From Streblospio benedicti (taxonomy: Eukaryota; Annelida; Polychaeta; Spionida; Spionidae), in contig CM032667.1 in the NCBI GenBank assembly GCA_019095985.1, positions 2,663,874 through 2,727,873 of the forward strand: a stretch of 64,000 nucleotides of DNA. Direction: 5' to 3'. The notes under the pieces were generated by a model, which was given only the letters and a program-made list of their open reading frames with translations, made no database searches and was not told where the DNA came from. The translations under genes and the position numbers were made by a program. Position 1 is the first letter of the stretch; every line of letters begins with the position of its first letter. Shown piece by piece: positions 49,852 to 61,690 of this stretch.

Positions 49852-50702
49852 GTTCCTCGCAGACGAAAATAATCCACCGAAGATGCTCAAGCTCCAGACG
49901 ACGTTGGCTACCGAAATGAAGTGACTTCAGACGGAAAAGTCTGCTGCTGGTTTGACCGCAGACTGGAGGATTAGGAGGATTATGATATTAAAGCATGATA
50001 AATCAGGCCCAGTAGACTGATACTGTGATAAGTGGTAGCGGTGATGACAACAAACGTAGTGCACGGTGCTCCATAGTTTGGTGATAACTAACGTGACATT
50101 CTTGGCGAGAGCTCTTAGCTTAAAATTATGTCTAAATTGAAGAATTGCTGATTTCTAAGAAACATAATTTAAACGTATAGAACATAATTTAAAGGAACTT
50201 TTTGTGCACTTAGCACAGAAATATTTGCGTACATTCAACATATGTATACGTGTATTTGCATACCAATCAGTTTTTTCTTACTTAGTATCTCGCTAGCGTG
50301 CGTCATATTCCCAATGATGTGAAAAGTGGAGGCAAAATTAAGCTGAAATAATATAAATTGAATGTATATGTGAGTTGCCATTATACCATTATAGAACTAA
50401 GAAAAAGATTGATCTTTGTATTGCAAATACAATTTCCTTGCCCTTGTATGTATTTAATATGATGTAACTGCTTCTTCCGTTGGCATGATTGGTGTATATT
50501 ATGTTGGACTTAGATTGTTATCGGCCCGTGAAAGATGAGTCATTATCATTATCATTCATTCTTGACTCAGTTTTCTTGATGTCATCGGTGCGATGGAAAT
50601 TTTTAGCATTCGAAATGATCTTTCCGCCGAATTCACATCGATACCATTCCAACCGAGCCAGTTGGTTTACAAATTGGGAGGAGGTTTGAGCCACTATACG
50701 GC

Positions 50703-51284
50703 ACTAATGTGATGACAGCAAGTTCAGAACGATACATTTTCAATCATAACTAAAAAACGGTAATGAATATCAAAATAAATATTTTAGGAATGAAACGCTA
50801 TTTTTTGCCAGACCTACATCGCAATTTTGATTATTCTGGTTGGTTTACATAATAGTGAACACTTACATGAAAATGGCATTTTTCCAGTGTCTGAGAGAGA
50901 CAGAGTCAGACATTTTGAACAAGTCAAAATTGGGGATTAGGTGCCATGATTGGAACAGCAGTGTTTATATTTTTGATTTGCATACACATGGGTAGTCACA
51001 TAATTGGTGATACATAAATGTGTATGTAAATCAAAAATATAAACAAACCTAATCCCCAATTTTGACTTGTTCAAAATGTCTGACTCTGTCTCTCACAGAC
51101 ACTGGAAAAATGACATTTTCATGTAAGTGTTCAATATTATGTAAACCAATAGAATAATCAAAATTACAATGTAGATCTGGCAAGAATAGCGTTTCATTCC
51201 TATAATTTTTATTTTGATATTCATTACCATTTTTTAGTTATGATTGAAAATGTATCGTTCTGAACTTGCTGTCAGCACATTAGG
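50703..51284. repeat. Long inverted repeat (foldback hairpin)
   Basis: The left arm (50,703 to about 50,989) and right arm (about 51,015-51,284) are reverse complements with few mismatches and one 20-bp insertion in the left arm (CATGATTGGAACAGCAG region). The loop is only about 25 bp. Arm ends read CTAATGTGATGACAGCAAG and its inverse. Long matching segments include GAACGATACATTTTCAATCA and GACTCTGTCTCTC. It could be a foldback transposon or a source of long hairpin RNA. Confidence 0.85.
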
Positions 51285-52289
51285 CACCTTATTGGTGACA
51301 GTGACTGCCACCTCGTGTTGCATTAGGGTGAATTGTAGCCACGTCATTATTAGGTTTGATGTCATATGCTATCCAAGTTATTGTGTTTTGTTTACGCAAC
51401 ACGTGTATATACACGTGTATAAGTATGTTTGAAGTGCAACTTCTCAATATTGTATTAAATTTAGCTGCCACACACCAACGCAGTTATTCCAATGACAGTA
51501 TTGCATGATGCGAGCACAGGTTGTCAAGACTTTTGTTCAAAATCTATTTTATGGTCATATGTTATAAACCATGGCAAAATCAATAAATCTTAATAGTAAG
51601 GATACACTAATACACATTTTTTTCAGGGACTCAATATACAAATTGGCAGTTTGGAGAAGCAAAGTTTATATAGCGCAAGAAATAGGTGAAAGGGGTGTGC
51701 ACTTTTGGAAGAAATCACCAAATTTTGCATAGTATGCAGAAGAACATTATGAAAAAATCAATTCGTGGACCCAGTAAAATATTTTTATTTTGGGGGGGTA
51801 AAAATTAAAAAATACATAAAAAATTATCATTTTTTCAACACAAATACATTAATTCTTAATCTATATTCCTGATCTTTTCTACATGCTTTCTCTATACATA
51901 TAATCTGTTGATCCCAAAGTTTCAAAGAAAGATGTCAAACCAAGGTGAAGAAAACACTCAAACAAATATTTAAAAATATTTGAAAATGACGGATTTTGGC
52001 CAAACAATCAGTGTAGCATACTTATTCCTTAGCAAAATGTATTATTTTTTTTTTCATAATTTTCGTATAATTGATAGTAGCTTACATACATCTGACGAAA
52101 AGAAGTGATTTGATTGAAAAGAAAACTAAAATAAGATAACTAATATATTAGCACCATTACTGAGAACAATGCTATTGTCTTTAAAATACCTAATATGGCC
52201 GGAGTATGTTTTTGAATTATGATTTAGGTGTAATGTTTTTAAAAAGAAATATATGAATCATCACACATTTAGATGTGCACCAAAATGTG

Positions 52290-52560
52290 AACTTCACTGC
52301 CGTCTGATTTGAGACTCTGTTTTAATTTTAATACTTTTAAGACAAAACTTAAGACACTTCTCAATAGCGTTGACTTTAAAGATATCATTAGATCTAGATA
52401 CTACTACTTTTACTCTAATTTTACGTTGTGTTAATTTTATCTATTTTACTGTACTTTATTGTTTATTTTATGTAAAGTGTCAGTTGGCATGTTTTTGGAC
52501 ACGCGCACTGTAAATACTTGCTTATAATTATCATTAAATATTTAAATAATGCACATGTAG
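52290..52560 (+). mobile_element. Probable LINE tail fragment
   Basis: A short plus-strand frame gives FNTFKTKLKTLLNSVDF, resembling the last residues of non-LTR ORF2 proteins (FK..LKT.LF). It is followed by T-rich sequence without a clear tail. The match is short, so the call is tentative. Confidence 0.3.
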
Positions 52561-53224
52561 TGTGTAGGAGATTGCTGCAACCTAGTGATAGGTGGAAATA
52601 TTCTCAATGTTCACGTATATCCTGATTAGGGAAGTAAAAGGAAGGAGGTGGATGAAAAAATATTTTATAAATTGCAATAAATGTACACTTTGTCGGTGGA
52701 GTTTTATGTCATTTTAAAATGCCAAACGCCATATAGAAGGCAGGGTTGCCTTTGTCAAAGAATTGATACGTTGATTATTAATGTGAAGTAATTGAAGTAA
52801 TGAAGCAACTAAATATATTATGAGTAAAATAATTTATTTTACATAAAAGTATAAAAGTGTTATGTATTTTGAAAACAAAATACATAAAAAGTTATCGTTA
52901 TCACATTTCATCACAGGTACTATATGATGAGCTACATAGATTAGACACATGAAAAGTGTAGCACTAATTTTATAAGCAAATTGACAGTTAGAGATAAATA
53001 AATACACATTTCCAAGAGGAATTGAGTTTCGAAAATACTGAACAATAAAAACTAACATGGATATTGGTCATCATAGGAATTAGTTTTCTTGCAAAACATA
53101 AAGCATATTTTATTGACCAATTTAAATATTCCAATGTAGTCCAATGTCATCACGTTTCAATGTTCATACAATGCAATGGTATTTAGTCATTCCTGATTGG
53201 AGCAATCATTTCGCCCACTCAATC

Positions 53225-54841
53225 TTAGATCTTTCTCACCATCCTGTACAGGTCGAAACTGAAAATGAAAGAGCAAAGAATCAAATATCCACCATTTACT
53301 AGCAACTTACTTCAGGAATACCCAGAATTCACCGTTCTAAATGATTATCATCAATTGTTTAAAAAATGTTTTGTAATTCATACGATTGCTGCTGCTGCCA
53401 TGCGCATTGGGAGGGTTACACCACAGACTTCATGCCTGCGACCATTGTTTTCTCTATGTGCTGTACATAAACACCCAGTCAAAGGTAACCGTGGACATGA
53501 AGAAAGCAATGGTCATAACCATGTAACCAATCAGTGTATATCTCTGGGAGTAAATCTACCATATTACATTCTTCCAAGTACACATGGTGCCGCCCGCAAC
53601 ACATAATTGTACCACTATCTATACTAATACCACTTGGATTGTACCAGTAAATAGCGAAGAGGTATGTTTTTCCCTAACACTATTAACAGTGCTTGTCATC
53701 ACGGTTGTATAGTGAGTGACAGCGGGACACAAGCCTTGATGCTCACATTTCGCAGTAGTCCCCACGGAATCCGCGCTGACACTTGCACATGAAGCGGCCA
53801 CGCACATCGGACACGCACTTGCCCCTGTTTTGGCAGGGATTGTTCGGCTTACACGGGTCAGGCGCTGAAAAGCACAAATGATATAAAAGTGGCTATTAAA
53901 TGGCTCATGTATGACATTTGGGTTGTTTTATAATGAGAATGTTCAGCGTTTTGTCATTCACTTGGTCATTGGCAAACGTAGTTTTGCTTTCACAAAACTT
54001 TTATTGCATTTTTGATATCCCAATAAGATACATAGCTGCTACATCTGCTAGTGCTATTTTTTCTACGCCTACATATAGGAATAATAAGATTGGAATTGTA
54101 TTGCAATGGTAACAACTATGTAATCAAATATTTTGATTGATTAAACGAATGTAAAACAATTAAAATTAATGTGAGCGTACAGATCATGATGTGTGCAACA
54201 GGATATCTAGATCAAACGTTATCGAGAGGACAATTTTCACAAGGTGGTACATTTTCAATATAAAATTTGCAAATAGTCTTACACGAAATCTTATTCAATT
54301 CTATTTTAATATACAAACACCATTAAAACCCGCTTTACACTATAGCGAATCCCACCCACGTAGCTCTACGTGCAATGGCGAACAGGCAAATTCTTCAGGA
54401 AATTTTTAACATGTTCAAAATTTGTTGACGAATTTACTAGTTGGTTTAGGTTCGTTAAAAATAGTTATGCTGCGTCTAGGGATCGCAGAACATTCGCACA
54501 TACAAGTAACACTTCGTTTGCCTCAGCAACTTGTCGTACCATGCATTTTTAATACGTTCAATGCCGCCACAATACGCCCAAGTTGACGACGTGACACAAT
54601 ACGTACAGATGCGTTGCACGGGTTCGCCCATGATCGCTCTAGTGTAAAAGCGGGTTTAAATTAAATCAGTGTGAAAGCTAGTTCACCTAAAATATGTAAA
54701 ACAAGGGATAAAGATTCTGACAAGTGCAATACTCGCCCGCGATTACAAAGCATATATACATTTCTATGGAAGAAGAATATCTAATATGCTATGATCTTGA
54801 TTAAAGATATCTGAATAGCAAACCTTCACAGTCGCAAGGAT
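53225..54841 (-). CDS. Gene E: 3' remnant of a gene D paralogue
   Basis: Exons in transcript order: 54841-54824 (18-bp micro-exon, DPCDCE), 53864-53747 (EGF, CKPNNPCQNRGKC), 53258-53225 (tail IFDLYRMVRKI, then TAA). The EGF exon is 118 bp with phase 1 to phase 2, exactly like the last EGF exon of gene D (37897-37780). The tail aligns with the gene D tail ([12 protein letters not shown]). The micro-exon parallels the 30-bp one in D and has a weak donor (GTTTGC). No upstream exon is visible before the gap at 55,776. The gene may therefore be truncated, or its 5' part may be missing from the assembly. The EGF and tail exons are well supported; the micro-exon less so. Confidence 0.65.
54328..54655 (-). 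mobile_element. MITE with ACCCGCTTTACACT ends, copy 2
   Basis: A 328-bp element in reverse orientation to the copy at 26,691-27,017, with ends ACCCGCTTTACACTATAGCG and (reverse complement) ACCCGCTTTTACACTAGAGC. Shared internal words include TTGACGACGTGACACAATAC and CGTTTGCCTCAGCAACTTGT. It lies between the micro-exon and the EGF exon of gene E. Confidence 0.8.
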
Positions 54842-55775
54842 CTGAAAGCAACATTGCAGGATAAGCAAAAAAGATATTTGCCACGCATAATTCGTAGTTA
54901 TATAGTAATGTGGATCCTAATTGCCTAATCACCTCAAACTCACAAATCATACAATGAATAAAACATTTAGAAACATTTAGTTAAATAAGAGGTTCTGATA
55001 ACTATCCATCATTATTATTAACGAAAGTTCGTTAGTATCTATTAATTAATCGTGTTGACGGTTTCAAACAGGGATATACCAGTACGCATCACATCTAAGA
55101 ACATTCTCTCACACTGAGCGTACAGAACATTACCTATATCATCACCAAATTCATTTTAGATGGTAGGACCAGTACAGATAATTTCATTTTTTTATTTACT
55201 CATCATATGTGCAAAGATACCAATGTACACAAGAGAAGAATAATTTCTAAATTACACTGCAAAGTTTTGTGTTCACAAAAAATCTTTTAACATGATTGTG
55301 TACCTTTTTGCCAATTGAAAGAAGTTTCGATTTCCAATAATTATCCAATCACCCACCTCTTAAAATTTTCATATATAATATCCATAAAGATTTATTGTAT
55401 AAACACGTGTTTAGAAAGCAGGTCATTATATATTGTAATATAGCCCATTAAAAAATAATCATTACCCTTTCTAAATATCAAAAAAAATTTCATGGTAGGG
55501 GCGCTCTATATATTTAACATTAAATGATACTGACTGTTTTTATATTTAAAAATAATTATGGTTTCTCAAACGTTTTGAAGATATACCTAACATTTGGGCT
55601 TTTATCCCCACTTTTCTTTTTCGAAAACACATGTTTTAAACAAAGAAAACTTGAAGATCCGTCCATAATTGATTCTATATAATTCAATGAAATTGATCAT
55701 ATATACAAATCACACATATGCTGCTCTTACATCTGAATAGTTCGTATTTCATAACCCACAACTTACAGAACCCTA

Positions 55776-55875
55776 NNNNNNNNNNNNNNNNNNNNNNNNN
55801 NNNNNNNNNNNNNNNNNNNNNNNNNNNNNNNNNNNNNNNNNNNNNNNNNNNNNNNNNNNNNNNNNNNNNNNNNNN
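55776..55875. other. Assembly gap (100 N)
   Basis: Exactly 100 N, the usual placeholder for a gap of unknown size. It lies between gene E (no 5' exons) and the AGMO exons (no 5' exons), so order and distance across it are not proven. Confidence 0.98.
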
Positions 55876-55898
55876 AAATAATATACTACTTTTTACAG

Positions 55899-57079
55899 AA
55901 ATAAACTTCATGTGGGCAGCTCATCAAGTGCACCACAGTTCTGAAGATTACAACCTGAGTACAGCACTGAGGCAGTCAGTGCTACAGAGATACAGCTCAT
56001 GGGTGAGTTACTTTGAAGCACAATCCTGTCAAATGGCAACGTAATGTTATTGTTTATCGTGAATTTAGATTCTTCTTCTGAATTAAGTTCATTCAAGCAT
56101 ATAATGTTGCTTTCTAAATGTGGAAGACCAATATTGAAGCTAACTAAACTGTCTTGTCTTATGACATATAAATAATCTCTTCAGATCTTTTACATACCAA
56201 TGGCATTCTTCATACCACCTCAAGTATTCATCGTGCACATTCAACTGAACCTGCTTTATCAGTTTTGGATTCACACTGAGGTATGATATTTCTGTATTAA
56301 AGATGATTTATTTCAAGTTAAATATAAATAAATAATACAAGGGGATCGTAAAATTATCTTAATATGAACATGTAATTGGTTAGGTTGTGAACAGACTTGG
56401 ACCTTTGGAGTGGATTCTGAATACAGCGAGTCACCACCGAGTGCATCACGGCAGAAACAGATATTGCATCGACAAAAACTATGCTGGCGTGCTCATCATA
56501 TGGGACAGGATGTTTGGTGAGTTACCTGTAATACAGGGGCAATTTATATAGACTAAAATAGATAATAATAAAATTCAAGTTTTCTGAACTGCTTTAGGCC
56601 CCTACTATTTAGTGCCGTGTGGTTGTAGGTTCAAATCCCACCAGTGGCTGTGATTACCTGACTAATAGTCACATGTCCATGGACATTATTTTGTTTCATC
56701 ATATGGGCTAATGTATGTTCAACAAAATCTTTGATGAGCGTATAAAAATTGTTCAACAAATGTTTGATAAGTAGTCTTTCAATTCATCATATTAGTACCC
56801 ATAAAAATGCAATATGGTACGTTTTGTTTATCTACATTTCAGGCACATTTGCTCCAGAGGATGACAATGATACTATTGCATATGGTCTGGTGCACCCAGT
56901 CAACTCCTGGGACTCAATCTACATCCAGATGTGTCACTGGAAGTATCTTATCTCATCGATATACAACAAGCCCTCTCAAGCCTTCTCCATTCTGTTCAAG
57001 GGACCAGGCTGGGTGCCGGGCAAAGGCAGGTTGGGAGACATCACTGACATTCCTGGACGAAGTCCATGTCAATTGATAG
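55899..57079 (+). CDS. AGMO: Alkylglycerol monooxygenase-like gene, four internal exons
   Basis: Exons 55899-56002, 56185-56280, 56384-56516 and 56843-57079, phases compatible, about 190 codons. The product contains [60 protein letters not shown] and [16 protein letters not shown]. These match AGMO (TMEM195) of the fatty acid hydroxylase superfamily, an ER membrane, tetrahydrobiopterin-dependent di-iron enzyme that cleaves alkylglycerol ethers. The two histidine boxes present here (HQVHH and HHRVHH) are intact. The first histidine box and N-terminus should lie upstream, in or beyond the gap 23 bp away. The C-terminal membrane exons were not found downstream. The family assignment is firm; completeness cannot be judged. 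Confidence 0.9.
56600..56665 (+). mobile_element. tRNA-like SINE fragment
   Basis: GGTTCAAATCCCACC (56,629-56,643) is a good polymerase III B-box. No cloverleaf can be folded around it, so it is a SINE head fragment rather than a tRNA gene. It lies in the AGMO intron. Confidence 0.4.
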
Positions 57080-59401
57080 GTATTTTGTATATATTGAAGA
57101 ATACATTAATTAATTAAATGATATATATATGTGTTTCCCAGTGCTTGTGGATACATTTTCACACTTCTCTCTCTCTATCACATCTTTTTAGCAAGCATAT
57201 TTCTACCAACGATAGATATAGCTGAAGACAGGTTTTACAACCCTAAGCTTTCATTTGACTATATCAAATGGCTCTGGCGGGACTCGAACTCACGACCCCA
57301 AGGTTGTGAGACCAGAATGATACCATCATCCCAAGCAGCGAGCTGTTAAAAGGTTACATACTTGGTCTGTTATCATCTCAACCCAGTGGTCGTGGGTTGA
57401 AATCCCACATGAGGACGAAATTTTGGGAAGGTCTTATTAGCATTTTTAGTGCTATTGAATGATATATATGTGTTTCCCACACGACCTCTAGGTTGAGATG
57501 ATAACAAACCAAGTATGTAAGCTGGGGGTTACAGAGACAACTGTTCAGCCGTGTAACCTATTAACAGCTCGCTGCTTGGGATGATGGTATTATTTCCTGG
57601 TCTCACAACCTTGGGGTCGGAGTTGAGTTCCGCCAGGCCACTCTGATATAGTCAAATGGAAGCTTAGGTTTAAAACCTGTCTTCAGCTATATCTATCGTT
57701 GGTGGAAATATGCTTGCTAAAAAGATGTGAGAGAGAGAAGTGTGAAAATGTATCCGCAAGCACTGGGAAACACATATATATCATTCAATAGCACTAAAAA
57801 TGCTAATAAGACCTTCCCAAAATTTCGTCCTCATGTGGGATTCGAACACACGACCTCTGGGTTGAGATGATAACAGACCAAGTATGTAAGCTGGGGGTTA
57901 CGGAGACAACGGTTTCACCATGTAACCTTTTAACAGCTCGCTGCTTGGGATGATGGTATCATTCTGGTCTCACAACCTTGGGGTCGTGAGTTCGAGTTCC
58001 ACCAGGGCCACTTGATATAGTCAAATGGAAGCTTAGGGTTGTAAAACTTGTCTTAGCTATATCTATCGTTGGTAGAAATATGCTTGCTAAAAAGATGTGA
58101 GAGAGAGGGCGAAGTGTGAAAATTAATTAATTAATGAATACAGATTGGTTGGTGGTGGCGCTGGGTTTCTGTCGCTGATCAAATAAAGACTCTAATCATT
58201 TACGGGATCAAAGAGTACCAATTGCAGGATGTTATCACTAATATTGACAATGATTTTTTTATATTTATATATTTGTAATTCAAAGTGCAATCTCATGTTT
58301 GTAAAATATTTTGGCAAGGCAGCAAAGTGATTCTGAAAAAATATAGTGGGTAATAAGGTACATTTGCAGCCTGTTTCTGTAATTTAATCTTTCAAAAAAA
58401 ATTTGTGATAAAAATAAATAAGTTGAGAAGCACGCTTCATGTTTATGTGTATGGTTTAGCCAAAAAAAGGTGCCCTGCTCTTTCAGTGCGGACCAGACCA
58501 GTTGTGTCTAGACAGTGACTGACTCCCCAGTTCAGATACTGGTCTGTGGCTACAGCGGGGCTTTACGACACTGTGACCCGGGAACGTCTTCCTTCATTCT
58601 ATGCAGGTATCTAAGAAAGCCAGTTTGCACCCAGACTTTCATTTATAGTAGAACTGACGGTTCTGAGAATTGGTGGGGTAGGTAGTGAATTCCTCTTATC
58701 TTGTTCTTAGACCGCAAGCAAAACAAGCTCACATATTCGAACCACAATCGAGGGGGCAGGACAGGGGGCTCCGGAGCCATTCTATTCAAATTCTTCCATC
58801 ATCAGATCCGCTGAATGCAACAATGGAGAGCCCATGGGCACCTGATTTGTCTGAAAAAAGACCACGCGTGGGGGCCACAGGTTGCCGGCTGACAGAATCT
58901 TAAGATGGTAATGATGATTTTGTTGAAGGTGGTAGTAGTGTCATAAATATAAAACCTGATGCTTACTAATAGTAGCCTGGGCTACTGAAGATATTTTTTG
59001 AATAACATTTATCAGAATGTTCACCTCCAAGACATGCATATTTTCACAAATACGCAAGCATTTGCAGATTAGTAACAAAGAACCCAAATATTCACTTAGT
59101 GTTCGCATGTTTTTATAAATTAGTTACCCCAGTAATTTTTAAAAACATTGTAGTGATCTTAGTTCACGGAACACAGTTATCCCAGACCATGATAATATCT
59201 AAAAATAAATTGTGAATAATGTAATATAACTGAAGCAGGCAGTGTACTATCCATATATAGTCATTTAGCTAGAGAGACTCCAGTAATTTTTTCCAGATCA
59301 GTTGGCATCTTTATAAGAGATGTCACAATTAAAAAGCACCAGTTTCTATTTAAAAACCCTTTATATAGTAGAAGATATTATGAATTCATACCCCAAAATA
59401 C
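57080..59401. other. AGMO intron or 3' flank with repeats; no further exon recognised
   Basis: Apart from the SINE copies at 57,131-58,122 this stretch has no AGMO-like exon. The open frame at 58,685-58,903 has no domain and I do not support it. Confidence 0.4.
57131..58122. mobile_element. Three copies of a compound tRNA-like SINE
   Basis: Copy 1 (57,131-57,478) is inverted relative to copy 2 (57,479 to about 57,770, lacking one end) and copy 3 (about 57,771-58,122). Each unit of about 350 bp carries two B-box-like words in opposite orientation, for example the complement of GTGTTCGAATCCC and GTGAGTTCGAGTTCC in copy 3. Shared blocks include CAGCTCGCTGCTTGGGATGA and ATATGCTTGCTAAAAAGATG. Adjacent inverted copies could pair as a hairpin. 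They follow the last AGMO exon seen. Confidence 0.7.
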
Positions 59402-59590
59402 TTTTACAGAGATAAACTCATGTGGGCAGCTCTCATCAAGTGCAATCTCCACAAAAGCCTTGAAGATTACAACCTGAGTGGCAGTACCGAGGCAGTCGGT
59501 GTTGCAGCCATGGCAGCTACCGAAGCATAATGTAATCCTGTCAGCAACGTAATGCTATTTATCGTGGAATTTAGATTCTTCTGAATTGCG
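59402..59590 (+). pseudogene. Decayed duplicate of the first AGMO exon seen
   Basis: The sequence aligns with exon 55899-56002 and about 80 bp of its following intron: shared CATGTGGGCAGCT, GAAGATTACAACCTGAGT, GAGGCAGTC and GAATTTAGATTCTTC. Insertions and substitutions have destroyed the histidine box (the HQVHH part is no longer encoded) and the reading frame, and the donor region is lost. It lies about 3.5 kb downstream of the good exon on the same strand, so it arose by local partial duplication, or by imperfect joining of two haplotypes. Confidence 0.75.
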
Positions 59591-60119
59591 ACGCTATTGC
59601 ATTCGAAGGTCATGGCAGGGCGGCCGGCAACCTTTAAATATCTAATGGTTTGTGGGCCTTTCTCCATATGTCTCCACAAATTTAAAGCTCTCACATCTCA
59701 CTTCCTTGATATCCTATAATGCTATTTGCCTGCCCTCCACCTCCCACATCCTTATAAAATTGTCTCCATCCTGCACATGTGAAAGTAGATAGACTGTTTG
59801 TGGCAACTGCTTCCACATTTTGCGCAGGTGCATGGGCGAATAAATCAGAAACAAATACTAAGAATGCTGGTCATGGACTTTGAGCCATATGGGCTCACCC
59901 CCTCTGCATAACCATTTCATTCCGTGCAGCATTAAGGAATTGGCAAGATGTTAAGGGTTTTCTATCTCTCAAATGGGACTCTGATGTGTGTGTAAAGTCT
60001 GAATAAAATACATGCATTATTTTGTTGCAAGCAAAAAATCAAATTTAAGAAAGATGTAGCATTGTCATTACTCAATCTTGTACACGTCACAATTTGTGTG
60101 TCCGCTGAAGTAGTAGAGC

Positions 60120-60628
60120 TCAAGTTGGTGAAGGTGACAATGTCCATGGGGCTGCTCTCAGACGAGATTGTGCCTTGGCGATGTCTGAGGCTAACACGGC
60201 GGCCGAGGCGTACTCCTCGGGTGGTATCCGCAGGTGCCGCGACCCGCAGTGCGCAATCTGGAGGGCAAAGGTGCTACGCCATAGGTGGGACATAGGCGTC
60301 TTATGAATCCATTTAAAAAGTCGCACAGCGTTGTTATGTGGCAAGCGTGTGATTTAATGAATTTACAATATGCTAACAAAACGTTTTACAAAGCACACCC
60401 CATACTGGCAAATATGCGTCTATATTGCATTTCCAACCTCTGAGAATCATAGTAGGGAATGAGACACAATAATGATGGGGAAGCGTTTGGGAGGTAGCAT
60501 AGGTGCGATTAACAATCACTGAATTGCGATTGCTTGTTACTCTGATTATAGTGGAGACGCAACGGTAGAAAAACCGAAGCAGCACAGTTTACCTGAGGCG
60601 CTTCCTTGCCTCCCTCAGCTCGAGACAT
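60120..60628 (-). CDS. Tentative two-exon small gene
   Basis: The minus strand reads ATG at 60,628, exon 60628-60593 (MSRAEGGKEAPQ) with donor GTAAAC, then acceptor CCCTCCAG and exon 60257-60120 (start IAHCGSRHLRIPPEEYASAA) to a TGA: 57 aa in total. Both parts are GC-rich against AT-rich flanks, which favours real exons, but no family is recognised and the frame choice is not certain. A different frame through the first exon (ending KCLELREARKRL) is also open. Confidence 0.25.
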
Positions 60629-61499
60629 TTTTTATTTCCGCAGAAGGCGTACATTAGTTCTCCGTGTGGTCCACTTGGCGGTAGCGTTGAACGTACCGCC
60701 ACAAATGAGCAGCAGCGTGGGTGCACCAATCAGGATCACGCAGGTGGCTGTACCACGTGGTTGACTACAGCCTGCAATACGGACATGGTTCACCAATGGT
60801 CCGTGGATCGACCGGACAGCCGCATGTGAGATTACGCATACATATTTGAAAATGGCTTCTGATTACGTTCTTATAATTGTATGTAGTTATCAAAATGTTT
60901 TAAGCAGATGGTCATCAATTGAAACGAAGACTTGAAGACAGCAAATCAGATTTTAAGATTGATGTTGACTTGAATATCGGGCAAGTGTATATACAGTACT
61001 GCAATATATATAGTGAGTTAATTTGCATTGCATCAACAGTATCATTTTAGCCGTGCCCGTTACAACGGACATTGTTCAAGAAGTTTTTTTTTTTTCTTTC
61101 GTTACGTGTACATTCGTCGTTACCAATTATTACTCATAAGCGTATACTTGCTTTGCTTTTGTTTGAAGAAAAAGCATCAAAGACCTGCTTATTCTCCAGC
61201 TGCAAGTATGTCTATCAATAGGGCATGTTCCAGTAGCTCCACCAGTCCGTGCACCGACAGTCTGAAATAACATGTAACATCCTAATCATGTACCAGCATT
61301 GAGTGCTAGGATTATTTACAAGCCGATTTAGAGGGTGGAGGAGGAGGCCACGATGGTTGGGAAACAGGTATTACAGTGGTATGGGATAATGTCGTGAGTG
61401 TTCCCTCATGAGTCCTCATAAAACTTCACCAGCTTAGCACTACAGTCGACGAAAAGACAAGCAAAAAAACAGAGTGAAATATATAAGAACAATATTACG

Positions 61500-61690
61500 C
61501 CGGTACGTATTCCAATTACGCCAGAGCGTGCGGTGCGGTGGGTCGTTGTGACCGATGGAGTCTCTGTACCGCCGATTGAAGGCGTCATAGGCGGAGGTAA
61601 AGCGGCGAGAACTGGTCCGTGTGGCAGCCTGCGCACCTCGTCCAGGTCCGGCCGTACACAAACAAGGCCTCCTCGCTAGTATACGGACGA
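61500..61690 (-). other. GC-rich exon-like island
   Basis: Minus-strand frames here stay open with non-repetitive composition (for example FTSAYDAFNRRYRDSIG and HRTLWRNWNTYRR) and end at a possible donor GTAATA near 61,501. No protein family is recognised. It may be an exon of the same unknown gene as neighbouring islands, or a decayed element. Confidence 0.2.

Larger units (their letters stand above)
49852..53224. other. Intergenic region between genes D and E
   Basis: This region contains the promoter side of gene D (GATA-type words, for example GATAAG at 50,027-50,032), a long hairpin (50,703-51,284), a short LINE-like tail (52,290-52,560) and the 3' flank of gene E. TTTATT at 53,109-53,114 is the complement of a poly(A) signal about 110 bp past the gene E stop. 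I saw no further exon. Confidence 0.5.

Noticed and set aside
53265-53606. 113-codon plus-strand frame overlapping the gene E intron
   Set aside because: No recognised domain, and it is antisense to the well-supported E exons on either side.
56629-56643. Possible tRNA gene
   Set aside because: A B-box is present but no acceptor stem, anticodon loop or full cloverleaf can be drawn; it is a SINE fragment.
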